A DNA stretch of 64,000 nucleotides from Dehalogenimonas sp. W (GCF_037094495.1 NZ_CP146612.1:682001-746000); one strand, 5' to 3'. Numbered from the stretch's first letter, positions 49,675-58,872 are shown. The notes: generated by a model from the letters alone, not told the origin. Program-made: numbers and translations.

Positions 49675-52600
49675 ATGTTTACACACCTTCACGTTCATAC
49701 TGAATTCAGCCTGCTGGATGGCATGTGCCGCATTCCGGTGCTGGTCGCCCGTGCCAAAGAACTGGGCATGACCGCCCTGGCCATTACCGACCACGGCAAT
49801 ATGCACGGCGCCCTCCGGTTCTACCGGGAGTGCCGCGCTCAGGGTATCAAGCCCATTATCGGCTGCGAGGTCTATGTCGCCCCCGGTTCCCGGCTGGATA
49901 AAACCGCCGCTGACAAGAATCATCGTCACCTGGTGCTGCTGGCCCGCGATCTCACCGGTTACCGTAACCTGCTCAAGCTGGTTTCCCTGGCCAATACCGA
50001 TGGCTTCTACTACAAGCCCCGCGTGGATAAGGAAATCCTCGCCCAGTACCGGGAAGGGTTGATTGCCATGTCGGCCTGTCCTTCCGGCGAGGTGCCGCGG
50101 CTGATCATGGAGAGCCGGCTGGATGAGGCCCGCGAGGCAGCTGCCTGGTACCGGGACAACTTTAATGGTGAGTTTTACTTTGAGATCCAGCGGCATCCAA
50201 TGCCGGAACTGGATAAAATCAACAACGCCCTCATCGCCCTGTCCAAAGAACTGGATATTCCGCTGACGGCCACCGGGGATGTGCACTACGTCCGGCGGGA
50301 AGATGCCCAGACCCATGACCTGCTGCTGTGCATCGGCACCGGCGCCATGGTGAAGGATACCGCCCGGATGAAAATGCAGGCGGACTCGTTCTACCTGAAA
50401 AGCGAAGCTGAGATGGCGGAGCTTTACCGGGACATTCCGGAGGCGCTGGCAAATACCGGTAAGATTGCCGATAAATGCGACCTGACGCTGGAGTTCGGGC
50501 GGCTGCACCTGCCGCAGATAGACCGGCCGGCCGGCATGACCTCCGACGAATATGTCGCTGATCTATGCTATCAGGCACTGCCGAAATACTACCCCGATGC
50601 TTCCGACGCGGTGAAGGAACGACTGGCTTATGAGCTGGATGTCATCAGACAAACCCAGTTCGCCGATTACTTCCTGGTCGTCTGGGACATCATCCGGTTC
50701 GTCAAGGAACGCGGCATCTACTTCGGCGTCCGCGGCTCGGCGGCGGCTTCCATCGTCCTGCGCTGCCTGGACATCACCGAGGTTGATCCGCTGGAATACA
50801 AGCTGGTTTTTGAACGCTTCCTGAACATTGAACGCAAGGAAATGCCGGATATTGACATGGACTTTCAGGATGACCGCCGTGACGAGGTCATTGAGTATGT
50901 GTCGGAAAAATACGGACTGGATCATGTTGCCCAGATCATCACCTTCGGCACGCTGGGTGCCCGGGCGGCCATCCGGGACACCGGTCGGGCGCTGGGCATT
51001 GATCTGGCGGATGTGGACCGGGTCGCCCGCCTGATTCCCTTCGGTCCCAATATGACGCTGGATAAAGCCCTGGAAGAAAACACTGAACTGCGCGAGGCGG
51101 TAGCCTCAGACGGTACCGTGCAGAAGATAATTGATGCTGCGCGCCAGGTTTCCGGTTTATCCCGGCATGCCAGCACCCACGCCGCCGGCGTGGTCATTTC
51201 CAAGGACCCGCTGGCGCTGCATACCCCGCTGCAACGCCTGAACCGGGAATCATCTCAGGGCGGCAAGGCCGACCTGGTGATGACCCAGTACCCCATGGAA
51301 GACATCGGGCTGATTGGTCTGCTGAAGATGGACTTCCTTGGTCTGGCCAACCTGTCCATCCTGTCGCGGGCACAGCAGATTATCGGCGAACGCCGCGGTC
51401 AGCCGCTGGACGTGCACAGTATTCCGCTGGATGACGCCAAAACCTTTAAACTGCTGGCCGCCGGCGAAACCATGGGCGTCTTCCAGTTGGAAGGCGTCGG
51501 CATGCGCCGCTACATCAAGGAATTGAAACCGACCCATTTTACCGACATCGCCGCCATGGTCGCCCTTTACCGGCCCGGCCCGATGGAGCAGATTCCGCGC
51601 TTTATTAAAAGCAAACACGGCGAGGAACCTATTACGTACCCGCACCCGGCGCTTGAGGAGATACTGCAGGAAACCTATGGCGTTATCGTCTATCAGGAGC
51701 AGGTGCTCTTTATCGCCCGCACCTTCTCCGGCTTCTCGTTAGGCCAGGCGGACATCCTGCGTAAGGCCATGGGTAAAAAGAACCCGGAAGTCATGCAGAA
51801 ACAGAAGCAGAACTTTATCGCCGGGGCGCTGAAAAACGGTTATACCGCAGAACTGGCCGCCGAAATCTTCGGTCTGATTGAGCCGTTTGCCGGTTACGCC
51901 TTTAACAAAGCCCACGCCGTCAGTTATGCCCTGATTGCCTATCAGACGGCGTATCTCAAAGCTAATTTTCCGGTAGAGTACATAGCCGCCTTCCTGGCCA
52001 CCCAGCGTGATGTCGCTGAAAAGGTCGCCGCCGCCGCCGTGGAATGCCGCCGCCTGGGTCTTGAACTGCTGCCGCCGGATATCAATGCCAGCGATGTCAA
52101 TTTCACCATTGAAGAAACCGGCAAAGGCTCGGCCATCCGTTTCGGTCTGGCGGCGGTCAAAAATGTCGGTGAAACGGCGGTCGCCGCGTTGGTGGCGGAA
52201 CGCAACACCGGCGGGCCTTTCCGCGGCGTAGAGGATTTCTGCCGCCGGGCTGATGCCGCCTGCATGAACCGCCGCGTCCTGGAGAGCCTGATTAAGGCCG
52301 GAGCGCTGGATTCCTTCGCTGACCGGGGGGCTTTATTACATAATGCCGGCCGCCTTCTGGAGTTTGCCGAACGGGAACGCCGTATCCGTGATTCAGGTCA
52401 GGGGACGCTGTTTGATCTTTTCGGCGGCGTGGCCGAAGCCCCGCCGATGGTGCTGGAACTGGACGGCGGCAGTGCCTCGCTCAATGATATTCTGGCCTGG
52501 GAGAAGGATTTGCTCGGGCTGTATATTTCGGCGCATCCTTTTTCCCGCTTTGTCGGCCATATTGACCATGACACCACCGCCACCTGCGGTGAGATCACTG

Positions 52601-53331
52601 AAGAAATGGACGGTCAGTTGGCCACCCTGGCCGGAATGGTGGTGACCGCCCGCCAGTCCCAAACCCGGGACGGCAATACCTTCGCCTCCGTGGAACTGGA
52701 AGACCTGAATGGCCGGGTGGAGGTAGTGGCCTGGCCCAAGCTGTTCGCCCAGACCCGGGAATTCTGGCAGGAAGGCAACGTCTTGCTGGTGGAAGGCAAG
52801 GTGGTGTTCCGCGGTGACCGCGGCTCCATTCATGCCGATGCCGTCAGGCTCTATCAGCCCGGCGCTGAGGAAGCCGATGTTCAGGTGGGTGAGATGGTCC
52901 GCATCCAAAGAAAGACCGGCGGCAACGGTTACAACGGCCGGCGGGATTTCTCTCCCCGGCCGCCCAAAGCTGTTGCCAAACCCAAACCGAGTCCGGTCAA
53001 GGCGACGGCCGCCGCTGAACCGGCTGAAAAAATTACCCCGCACAATTTACCGTCAGATAAGGAAACACCGCATAACATGTCCCGTAGCTTAAATGTTGTT
53101 CTTAACCAAACCGAAAACGCTGAAGCTGATCTCAAACTATTTAACAAGGTCATGGATATTCTCAGTCTGTATCCCGGCCCCGGCAGCGTTAATCTCCAGA
53201 TTGCCTGCCCCGGCAAGTTGTACCGGCTAAAAATGACCCAGGTGAGAGTAACCTGTAACGATGAATTACTGGAGGAACTGGTGACCCTGCTGGGTGATAC
53301 CGGCAGTGCCGCCTATGAAGGCCATGGCTGA
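49675..53331 (+). CDS. dnaE: DNA polymerase III alpha subunit
   Basis: Replicative polymerase, 1218 residues, of DnaE1 type. The N-terminal PHP domain has FTHLHVHTEFSLLDG and AITDHGNMHG. The catalytic acidic motif PDIDMDFQDDRR is near residue 395. LYRPGPMEQIPRFI and GYAFNKAHAVSYALIAY mark the palm/finger region. Helix-hairpin-helix and an OB-fold (LAGMVVTARQSQTRDG) follow. A Pro/Lys-rich linker and a C-terminal domain (LKLFNKVMDILSLYPG) end the protein. The last bases overlap the DUF2007 gene. Confidence 0.97.
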   Translation: MFTHLHVHTEFSLLDGMCRIPVLVARAKELGMTALAITDHGNMHGALRFYRECRAQGIKPIIGCEVYVAPGSRLDKTAADKNHRHLVLLARDLTGYRNLLKLVSLANTDGFYYKPRVDKEILAQYREGLIAMSACPSGEVPRLIMESRLDEAREAAAWYRDNFNGEFYFEIQRHPMPELDKINNALIALSKELDIPLTATGDVHYVRREDAQTHDLLLCIGTGAMVKDTARMKMQADSFYLKSEAEMAELYRDIPEALANTGKIADKCDLTLEFGRLHLPQIDRPAGMTSDEYVADLCYQALPKYYPDASDAVKERLAYELDVIRQTQFADYFLVVWDIIRFVKERGIYFGVRGSAAASIVLRCLDITEVDPLEYKLVFERFLNIERKEMPDIDMDFQDDRRDEVIEYVSEKYGLDHVAQIITFGTLGARAAIRDTGRALGIDLADVDRVARLIPFGPNMTLDKALEENTELREAVASDGTVQKIIDAARQVSGLSRHASTHAAGVVISKDPLALHTPLQRLNRESSQGGKADLVMTQYPMEDIGLIGLLKMDFLGLANLSILSRAQQIIGERRGQPLDVHSIPLDDAKTFKLLAAGETMGVFQLEGVGMRRYIKELKPTHFTDIAAMVALYRPGPMEQIPRFIKSKHGEEPITYPHPALEEILQETYGVIVYQEQVLFIARTFSGFSLGQADILRKAMGKKNPEVMQKQKQNFIAGALKNGYTAELAAEIFGLIEPFAGYAFNKAHAVSYALIAYQTAYLKANFPVEYIAAFLATQRDVAEKVAAAAVECRRLGLELLPPDINASDVNFTIEETGKGSAIRFGLAAVKNVGETAVAALVAERNTGGPFRGVEDFCRRADAACMNRRVLESLIKAGALDSFADRGALLHNAGRLLEFAERERRIRDSGQGTLFDLFGGVAEAPPMVLELDGGSASLNDILAWEKDLLGLYISAHPFSRFVGHIDHDTTATCGEITEEMDGQLATLAGMVVTARQSQTRDGNTFASVELEDLNGRVEVVAWPKLFAQTREFWQEGNVLLVEGKVVFRGDRGSIHADAVRLYQPGAEEADVQVGEMVRIQRKTGGNGYNGRRDFSPRPPKAVAKPKPSPVKATAAAEPAEKITPHNLPSDKETPHNMSRSLNVVLNQTENAEADLKLFNKVMDILSLYPGPGSVNLQIACPGKLYRLKMTQVRVTCNDELLEELVTLLGDTGSAAYEGHG

Positions 53332-53587
53332 TAACGAGTGGGTTGCCGCCGCAACGGCGGATAATGAGTTTGCCGCCACTTTGTGGCGGGATATCCTGGT
53401 TGATTCCGGTATTCCGGCCTATATTGAATCCTCCGGTTCGGCTACCTTTCTGCAGGTAGCGTCGGCGCTGATGCCGCGCCGGGTGATGGTGCCTCAGGAA
53501 AAGCTGGAAGAGGCCCGGGCGGTTCTGGCTGATATTGAAGAGGTTGACACTCCACCTGTTGAGAGCGATGAAGCTGACGACGCCTGA
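53324..53587 (+). CDS. DUF2007-type small protein
   Basis: Eighty-seven residues starting MADNEWVAAATADNEF at ATG 53324, overlapping dnaE by 8 bp. The core NEFAATLWRDILVDSGIPAYIES followed by a beta strand and VMVPQEKLEEARAVLADIE is the DUF2007 ('putative signal-transducing protein') fold, with an acidic tail. Its biochemical role is not established. Confidence 0.82.
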   Translation: MADNEWVAAATADNEFAATLWRDILVDSGIPAYIESSGSATFLQVASALMPRRVMVPQEKLEEARAVLADIEEVDTPPVESDEADDA

Positions 53588-54272
53588 TTGGCCCCGGCTC
53601 AGCGCCTGGACGCTGGCGGTCGTGCTGCCCCTGTTGATTATCAGTGCCGTTATCGCCGCCGCCTTTAACTTCCAGCCGCTTTATGAGTACGGCTTCAGCC
53701 GTTATAACGTCGCTGAGGCCACCGGGCTGGCCCCGGCGGAACTGACTAAGGCCGCCCACGGTTTGACGGCCTATTTTAATTCCGGTGATGAGTTTATTGA
53801 TCTGGTCGTTGTGAAGGACGGCGAGCCCTTTACCCTGTTTAATGAGCGGGAAATTATTCACCTCTATGACGTGAAGGCCTTGATCCGCCTGGACTATCTG
53901 GGGCTGGACGTCAGCTTGGGGTATTCGTTGCTGGTGGCCGGGCTTTTGTTTTACCGCCGGCAAAGGCAGCTTTTAGCAGCCCCGGTTTTCTGGGGCGGGT
54001 CGTTGACCCTGGCCGTGGTCGCCGCGCTGGGTTTGGCCGCCGCCATTGACTTCAACGCCTTTTTTACCCGCTTCCACATGATTAGTTTTGCCAATGATTT
54101 CTGGTTGCTGGATCCGTCAACCGACTATCTCATCATGTTGTTTCCCGGCGGTTTCTGGCAGGACGCCGTGATTTTCCTCGGTCTGGGCATTGTAATAATC
54201 GCTGCGGTAGCGGCGTTTATCGGCTGGCGGAGTCTTGGCCGCCAGAATATTGATAAGAACAGTGGAGATTAA
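53571..54272 (+). CDS. TIGR01906-family integral membrane protein (DUF1461)
   Basis: A 233-residue membrane protein starting MKLTTPDW at ATG 53571, overlapping the previous gene by 17 bp. There are four helices (about 12-34, 110-128, 136-158, 195-217) with an N-terminal extracytoplasmic region containing YGFSRYNVAEATGL, and FHMISFANDFWLLDPSTDYLI before the last helix, both typical of the family. Function unknown. Confidence 0.85.
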   Translation, partial: KLTTPDWPRLSAWTLAVVLPLLIISAVIAAAFNFQPLYEYGFSRYNVAEATGLAPAELTKAAHGLTAYFNSGDEFIDLVVVKDGEPFTLFNEREIIHLYDVKALIRLDYLGLDVSLGYSLLVAGLLFYRRQRQLLAAPVFWGGSLTLAVVAALGLAAAIDFNAFFTRFHMISFANDFWLLDPSTDYLIMLFPGGFWQDAVIFLGLGIVIIAAVAAFIGWRSLGRQNIDKNSGD

Positions 54273-54275
54273 GTC

Positions 54276-54905
54276 ATGACCAACATAGAGCGACTGAAAG
54301 CCGGTTTCAAGGTGTTCCGCGAGGATTACTACAGCGGCCACCGGCACCAGTTTGAAGATTTAAAACAGGGGCAGCGACCCCGGGTGATGATTATATCCTG
54401 CTCGGATTCCCGGGTTGACCCGGCCATTCTGACTAACAGCGGGCCGGGAGAGATATTTACCGTCCGCAACGTGGCTAATCTGGTGCCGCCGTATGAAGAA
54501 ACCGGCGGTTATCATGGCGTCAGTGCCGCCCTGGAATTCGCCGTCTGTAATCTTCAGGTGTCTAATATTATTGTGCTGGGTCATTCGCAATGCGGCGGCA
54601 TCGGCGCACTGATGGCTGATGGTGTTTCCGGCAGGGACAAGTTCATTTCCAACTGGATGACTATTGCTGAACCGGCTCGACGGCAGGTGAACGCCGAATT
54701 ACCGTCAGCCGATATCGCAACTCGTTGCAGGGCGGCTGAGCGAGCCGCAGTCGCTCTTTCACTGGATAATCTGCGGACCTTCCCTTTTGTCGCCGAAAGG
54801 CTTTTAAGCGGTGAATTGACGCTTCACGGCTGGTACTTTGACCTGGAGAACGGCGACTTACTGGAGTATCAACCCGAAACAGCTATGTTTCAGAGTATCG
54901 TGTAA
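54276..54905 (+). CDS. Beta-class carbonic anhydrase
   Basis: Interconverts CO2 and bicarbonate. The 209 residues show the Zn ligands in SCSDSRVDP (Cys, with the Asp-Arg dyad) and LGHSQCGGI (His and Cys). EIFTVRNVANLVPP and a C-terminal GWYFDLENGDLLEY are also conserved. It lies 3 bp after the membrane protein gene, probably in the dnaE-led transcript. Bicarbonate supply fits carbon fixation from pyruvate/acetyl-CoA carboxylation. Confidence 0.95.
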   Translation: MTNIERLKAGFKVFREDYYSGHRHQFEDLKQGQRPRVMIISCSDSRVDPAILTNSGPGEIFTVRNVANLVPPYEETGGYHGVSAALEFAVCNLQVSNIIVLGHSQCGGIGALMADGVSGRDKFISNWMTIAEPARRQVNAELPSADIATRCRAAERAAVALSLDNLRTFPFVAERLLSGELTLHGWYFDLENGDLLEYQPETAMFQSIV

Positions 54906-54941
54906 GCCGCGTAGGCGGCCGCGCTGAGGTTGTCTGTTTTA

Positions 54942-55424
54942 CTACTCTTCCGGTCGGTTGAGTTCGCTGTGTCCGGCTTCAATGGCTTTGAGCAGCACTT
55001 CCGACAACCGTAAGTCCCCGATGACCTGGCCGTCGTCATCAACTACCGGCAGAATGTCCTCGCCGAGGTCCATCATGCGTTGAAAGGCGTCTTCAAGTCG
55101 GTCGTTTTCTTTGAGGCCGAAGGACCGCCGGCTGCCATGCGCCAGATCCTTCGCTTTAATTGAGGTAACCAGCTCACTGATCTGGGAGTAGGAACCTTCG
55201 TTGCGCCATTTACCGAAAAGCTGGTATTCCGCCCATTTCTGAATAGCCAGCCGGGATACCATGCCGGCAAATTTCTTATCTTCATCAATTAAAAACACGC
55301 CCCGGACTGACGGGTTCGTGGCATAAATATTAATCAGGCGCTCAAGAGTCGTGTCCTGATCCGCAATAAGACTGGCCGTGCCGTGGAGCAGATAAACATC
55401 TCTTACCAGCAGTACCTGGTTCAT
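54942..55424 (-). CDS. CBS-domain pair protein
   Basis: A 160-residue protein made of two CBS motifs: VYLLHGTASLIADQDTTLERLIN with GVFLIDEDKKFAGMVSRLAI, and NDRLEDAFQRMMDLGEDILPVVDDDGQVIGDLRLSEVL. Such pairs bind adenine nucleotides. ATG 55424 is chosen for its AAGGGGG ribosome site; a longer frame starting at 55484 is not supported. It lies between carbonic anhydrase (convergent) and the tandem rdhA genes. Confidence 0.85.
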   Translation of the reverse strand: MNQVLLVRDVYLLHGTASLIADQDTTLERLINIYATNPSVRGVFLIDEDKKFAGMVSRLAIQKWAEYQLFGKWRNEGSYSQISELVTSIKAKDLAHGSRRSFGLKENDRLEDAFQRMMDLGEDILPVVDDDGQVIGDLRLSEVLLKAIEAGHSELNRPEE

Positions 55425-55502
55425 CGGTAGCCCCCTTGAGTTAGTCTCCTGCTTAATTGTAAACCGTACCAACGGTAGAGGCAAAGATAGCTTTAAGAAA
55501 TA

Positions 55503-55530
55503 AGGAGGCGGCTCGTACGAGCCGCCTCCT
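55503..55530 (-). terminator. Palindromic terminator of rdhA copy 2
   Basis: A perfect 28-bp palindrome (14 + 14, no loop) centred on CTCGTACGAG, 20 bp after the rdhA stop. The same 28 bp plus flanks recur at 57217-57244 after the other tandem rdhA. Confidence 0.8.
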
Positions 55531-55550
55531 GAAAGACCGGAGATATTGAA

Positions 55551-56951
55551 TTAGTAGAGATAAGTCGGGTCAAACTGGAAGGTGGGAACTTCTCTCTGCC
55601 ACCAGTCATCCGGGTTGCGGGTACCGTATCCGAAGGCTGTTTCCATGTCGGCGAAGAAGCCATTGAAGATAGGCGTGATGGCCTGGGTGGTTCTAACTAT
55701 ATTGTGAATAATGGCCTCATTACCGCCGTTGAACACGCAGGCGCCGTGGCAGTTTTTGCAGCGTGGGCAACGGAAGTTGAATAGCCTCCAGCCCTTGAAG
55801 CCGGGGATATAGTTCTGGATAGCTTCCTCTTCCGGATTCTCGTGATCCCAGCGCTGTTCACCCAGCGGCATGCTTTCGTAAGGGCAGGAATGAGCGCAGG
55901 TCATGCAGTCAATGCAGAAGCGGGCGATGCCGGCATCAATAGGCTTGGTGGGAGTCAGCGGCATATCGGTGATGATGCGGCCCATCCAGCGGAACAGGTT
56001 ACCGTGGCTGTAAGAGGTGCCCAGCATAGCGGAGCGGGAATGCTCGGTGGTCCCGGCAAAAGCGCCGACACCGGCTGCGGGGGTGAAGCCGCCGGCTTCA
56101 ATATGCATGAAGCCCATGGAACCCAGGAAGTAGTGGACATTATTTCTGACTTTGTTGCCGTGACAGTAACCGGAATAGGTTGGTGCCGGGGCCTGGCGGA
56201 CGTGGTCGGTCGCCTCCAGACAAGCGTAATTGATAAGGTATCTGGCGGTATTGGGGATGACATATTCCGAGTCGGTTTCTTCCGGTTGGTCGGCATCCTT
56301 GAAATTATAGGGCTTGCCTCCGGTGGAGTTTTTATAGACTAGCTTCTTGCCTTTGTCGGTCAGTTCCATGACGCGGACACGGGTGGCGCCGAAGAACTTG
56401 AAGGCGTTGGTGATGGTTTGCAGGTTCTCTTCGGGAGTACCCTGCCATTTAGCCAAACCACGGTCTGCTGGGCTGGGAATATTAACTCCATCCATTTCTC
56501 CGATATAGTTTGGAGAAGGTAGTTTTCTGGAAGCGCCACTAGCTCCAGTAAGTGAATAATCCCGCAGACTCGGACCCTGGTAGGAGGGGAATTTCTCCTT
56601 CATGTACTCAATATCGCGGTTCTCCTCCTGCTTCATGGCGCGGTACTTGGCGATTTCCGGATGCAGGGTGGCATGAGTACCGTTGGTGGCCGTCAGGGGG
56701 AATCTGGAACCTAAGACTTTACGGGTGCGGTCAACGCGCTCAAAGACGTTCCAGTCAATTTCCAGAGTAGGATCGTCATACTCACGTTCCTTAACGTACC
56801 AGGGATGTTTGAACTGAGCTGACGAACTGGTTACCTCATCCAGGTCATGGAAATTGGGGGCAACCACTGCGGCAGCACCCAGGCCGGCACCGGCGAGGCC
56901 GATGCCTTTCATGAATTCGCGGCGGCTGATAGTGGAATGGAATTTGGACAT
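55551..56951 (-). CDS. rdhA: Reductive dehalogenase catalytic subunit RdhA (copy 2, tandem)
   Basis: A 466-residue Tat-exported corrinoid/Fe-S dehalogenase. The signal is SRREFMKGIGLAG near residues 9-21. The first cluster motif is CIDCMTCAHSCP (CX2CX2CX3CP). The second, CPRCKNCHGAC, is also CX2CX2CX3C and lacks the long Cys spacing seen in copy 1. It is very similar along its whole length to copy 3 (57265), differing mainly in short variable patches. ATG 56951 is set by GAGGAG. No rdhB is adjacent. The substrate is unknown. Confidence 0.95.
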   Translation of the reverse strand: MSKFHSTISRREFMKGIGLAGAGLGAAAVVAPNFHDLDEVTSSSAQFKHPWYVKEREYDDPTLEIDWNVFERVDRTRKVLGSRFPLTATNGTHATLHPEIAKYRAMKQEENRDIEYMKEKFPSYQGPSLRDYSLTGASGASRKLPSPNYIGEMDGVNIPSPADRGLAKWQGTPEENLQTITNAFKFFGATRVRVMELTDKGKKLVYKNSTGGKPYNFKDADQPEETDSEYVIPNTARYLINYACLEATDHVRQAPAPTYSGYCHGNKVRNNVHYFLGSMGFMHIEAGGFTPAAGVGAFAGTTEHSRSAMLGTSYSHGNLFRWMGRIITDMPLTPTKPIDAGIARFCIDCMTCAHSCPYESMPLGEQRWDHENPEEEAIQNYIPGFKGWRLFNFRCPRCKNCHGACVFNGGNEAIIHNIVRTTQAITPIFNGFFADMETAFGYGTRNPDDWWQREVPTFQFDPTYLY

Positions 56952-57077
56952 TTGTGTAGTTCTCCTCATAAGTTTTCTTTTTTCAGCGGACTTTCTCGCC
57001 AGTCAACCGGTCTCTCCCGGCAGTCAAAAGTTCATCAATTAACCCTCCGCGTAAATATGAATAACCACTCTCAAACA

Positions 57078-57140
57078 AGTATAAGGGTGATTTTGTGATT
57101 GCGCATCGTACCAAAGGACTAGAGGTTCTAAGCATTTCGG
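57078..57140 (-). promoter_or_regulatory. Conserved rdhA upstream box and promoter (copy 2)
   Basis: On the minus strand the box reads CCGAAATGCTTAGAAC...CTAGTCCTTTGGTACGATG (57140-57104). Exactly 20 bp later lies TATACT (57083-57078). No -35 is visible. Copy 3 has the same box at the same distance, while the intervening and downstream bases differ, pointing to an activator site covering about -35 to -75. Confidence 0.75.
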
Positions 57141-57216
57141 CTATGGACAAAAGGCTAATAATACAATTACTAAAGATGGAAATAATGGGAATAAAGGAGG
57201 TATTTAACAAAACGAA

Positions 57217-57244
57217 AGGAGGCGGCTCGTACGAGCCGCCTCCT
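57217..57244 (-). terminator. Palindromic terminator of rdhA copy 3
   Basis: A second copy of the perfect 28-bp palindrome found at 55503-55530, again 20 bp after an rdhA stop. It shows that the duplicated unit included the terminator. Confidence 0.8.
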
Positions 57245-57264
57245 GAAAGACCGGAGATACTGAA

Positions 57265-58665
57265 TTAGTACAGGTAAGTTGGATCAAACTGGAAGGTGGG
57301 GACGTCGTGTGTCCACCAGTTGTCCGGGTTGCGGGTGCCGTAACCGAACGCCTCTTCCATATCGGCGAAGAAGCCGTTGAAGATGGGGGTGACGGCCTGG
57401 GTGCCCCTGACCACTGCGTGAATGATAGCTTCGTTGCCGCCATTGAAGACACAGGCGCCGTGGCAGTTCTTGCAGCGCGGGCAGCGGAAGTTGAAAAGCC
57501 TCCAGCCTTTGAAGCCGGGGATATAGTTCTGCAGTTTCTCTTCTTCCGGGCTCTCATGATCCCAGCGCTTTTCACCCAGCGGCATACTTTCATAAGGGCA
57601 GGAATGGGCGCAGGTCATACAGTCTACGCAGAAACGGGCGATACCGGCGTCAATGGGTTTGGTGGGCGACAGCGGCATATCGGTGATGATGCGGCCCATC
57701 CAGCGGAACAGGTTGCCGTGGCTGTAGGAGGTGCCCAGCATGGCGGAGCGGGAATGCTCGGTGGTGCCGGCAAAGGCGCCGACACCGGCCGCGGGAGTAA
57801 AGCCGCCGGCTTCAATATGCATGAAACCCATGGTGCCCATGAAGTAGTGAACGTTATTGCAGACCTTGCGGCCGTGGCAATAACCGGAGTAGGTGGGTGC
57901 CGGAGCCTGTCTGACGTAGTCGGTGGCTTCCAGACAAGAGTATAAAATGACATATTTGGCTTTATTGGGGATTACGTTCTCGGTAGCCGTAACTTCCGGA
58001 GCATCAACGTCCTTGAAGTTGTACGGTTTGCCATTACCTTCATTCTTGTAGACCAGTTTCTTGCTTTTTTCGGTTAGTTCCATGACGCGGACACGGGTGG
58101 CGCCGAAGAACTTGAAGGCATTGGTGATGGTCTGCAGGTTCTCTTCCGGGGTGCCCTGCCACTTGGGAAGGCCGCGGTCTTCCGGTCCCTGGGGAGTGAA
58201 GTTCTTGGATACACCCAGGAAATCGGGAGTGCCCAATTTATCCGTGGCGCTGGAAGCGCCGGATAAAGCGTAATCCCGCAGGCTGGGACCCTGATAGGAG
58301 GGGAATTTTGCCTTCATGTACTCAATGTCGCGGTTTTCCTCTGTCTTTTTGGCGCGATAAGCGGCAATTTCCGGATGCAGGGTGGCATGAGTCCCGTTGG
58401 TGGCCGTCAGGGGGAATCGTTGACCTAAAACGGTGCGAGTGCGGTCAACGCGCTCAAACACGTTCCAATCAATTTCCAGGGTTGGATCGTCATACTCACG
58501 TTCTTTAACGTACCAGGGGTGCTTGAAGGCGGGGGACGAACTGGTAACTTCGTCTAGGTCGTGCCATGCGGGGGCAACGGCTGCTGCGGCCCCTAAGCCG
58601 ACACCGGCCAGGCCGATACCCTTCATAAATTCGCGGCGGCTGATTGTGGAATGAAAATTAGACAT
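57265..58665 (-). CDS. rdhA: Reductive dehalogenase catalytic subunit RdhA (copy 3, tandem)
   Basis: A 466-residue dehalogenase in tandem with copy 2 and sharing its Tat signal (SRREFMKGIGLAG), both CX2CX2CX3C cluster motifs and nearly all of the second half. Variation is concentrated around residues 120-155 (for example SGASSATDKLGTPDFLG against SGASRKLPSPNYIG) and 225-250. Because this region helps shape the active site in known RdhA structures, substrate range may differ. The start at ATG 58665 follows GGAGATAA. No rdhB is adjacent. Confidence 0.95.
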   Translation of the reverse strand: MSNFHSTISRREFMKGIGLAGVGLGAAAAVAPAWHDLDEVTSSSPAFKHPWYVKEREYDDPTLEIDWNVFERVDRTRTVLGQRFPLTATNGTHATLHPEIAAYRAKKTEENRDIEYMKAKFPSYQGPSLRDYALSGASSATDKLGTPDFLGVSKNFTPQGPEDRGLPKWQGTPEENLQTITNAFKFFGATRVRVMELTEKSKKLVYKNEGNGKPYNFKDVDAPEVTATENVIPNKAKYVILYSCLEATDYVRQAPAPTYSGYCHGRKVCNNVHYFMGTMGFMHIEAGGFTPAAGVGAFAGTTEHSRSAMLGTSYSHGNLFRWMGRIITDMPLSPTKPIDAGIARFCVDCMTCAHSCPYESMPLGEKRWDHESPEEEKLQNYIPGFKGWRLFNFRCPRCKNCHGACVFNGGNEAIIHAVVRGTQAVTPIFNGFFADMEEAFGYGTRNPDNWWTHDVPTFQFDPTYLY

Positions 58666-58799
58666 TTAAGTTATCTCCTTAATTGATTTTTCTTTTTGCG
58701 GACTTTCCCGCCAGTCAGCCGGTCTCTCCCGGCGGTCATTTTTGTTTTTCCTCCTTTTAAGTGATCGTAAAGTGTATAAACAACAAGACTTACGTTACT

Positions 58800-58872
58800 A
58801 TTGTAAACACTAAAGTCAGGGAAAACATCGTACTAAAGGACTAGTGGGTCTAAGCATTTCGGGTATAGACTA
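58800..58872 (-). promoter_or_regulatory. Conserved rdhA upstream box and promoter (copy 3)
   Basis: The minus strand carries CCGAAATGCTTAGACC...CTAGTCCTTTAGTACGATG, ending at 58826, then 20 bp, then TACAAT (58805-58800). Compared with copy 2 the box differs at only a handful of positions, while the sequence between box and -10 is unrelated. This selective conservation marks it as a binding site. The LuxR-type regulator about 100 bp upstream is the natural candidate ligand. Confidence 0.75.

Noticed and set aside
49537-50508. 323-codon minus-strand ORF at the dnaE start
   Set aside because: Overlaps the PHP domain of dnaE in antisense and runs into the AGCTGA simple-repeat tract; not coding.
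55503-57244. Duplicated 28-bp palindromes as transposon ends flanking rdhA copy 2
   Set aside because: They lie at identical positions after two duplicated rdhA genes in the same orientation, so they are duplicated terminators; no transposase is present.
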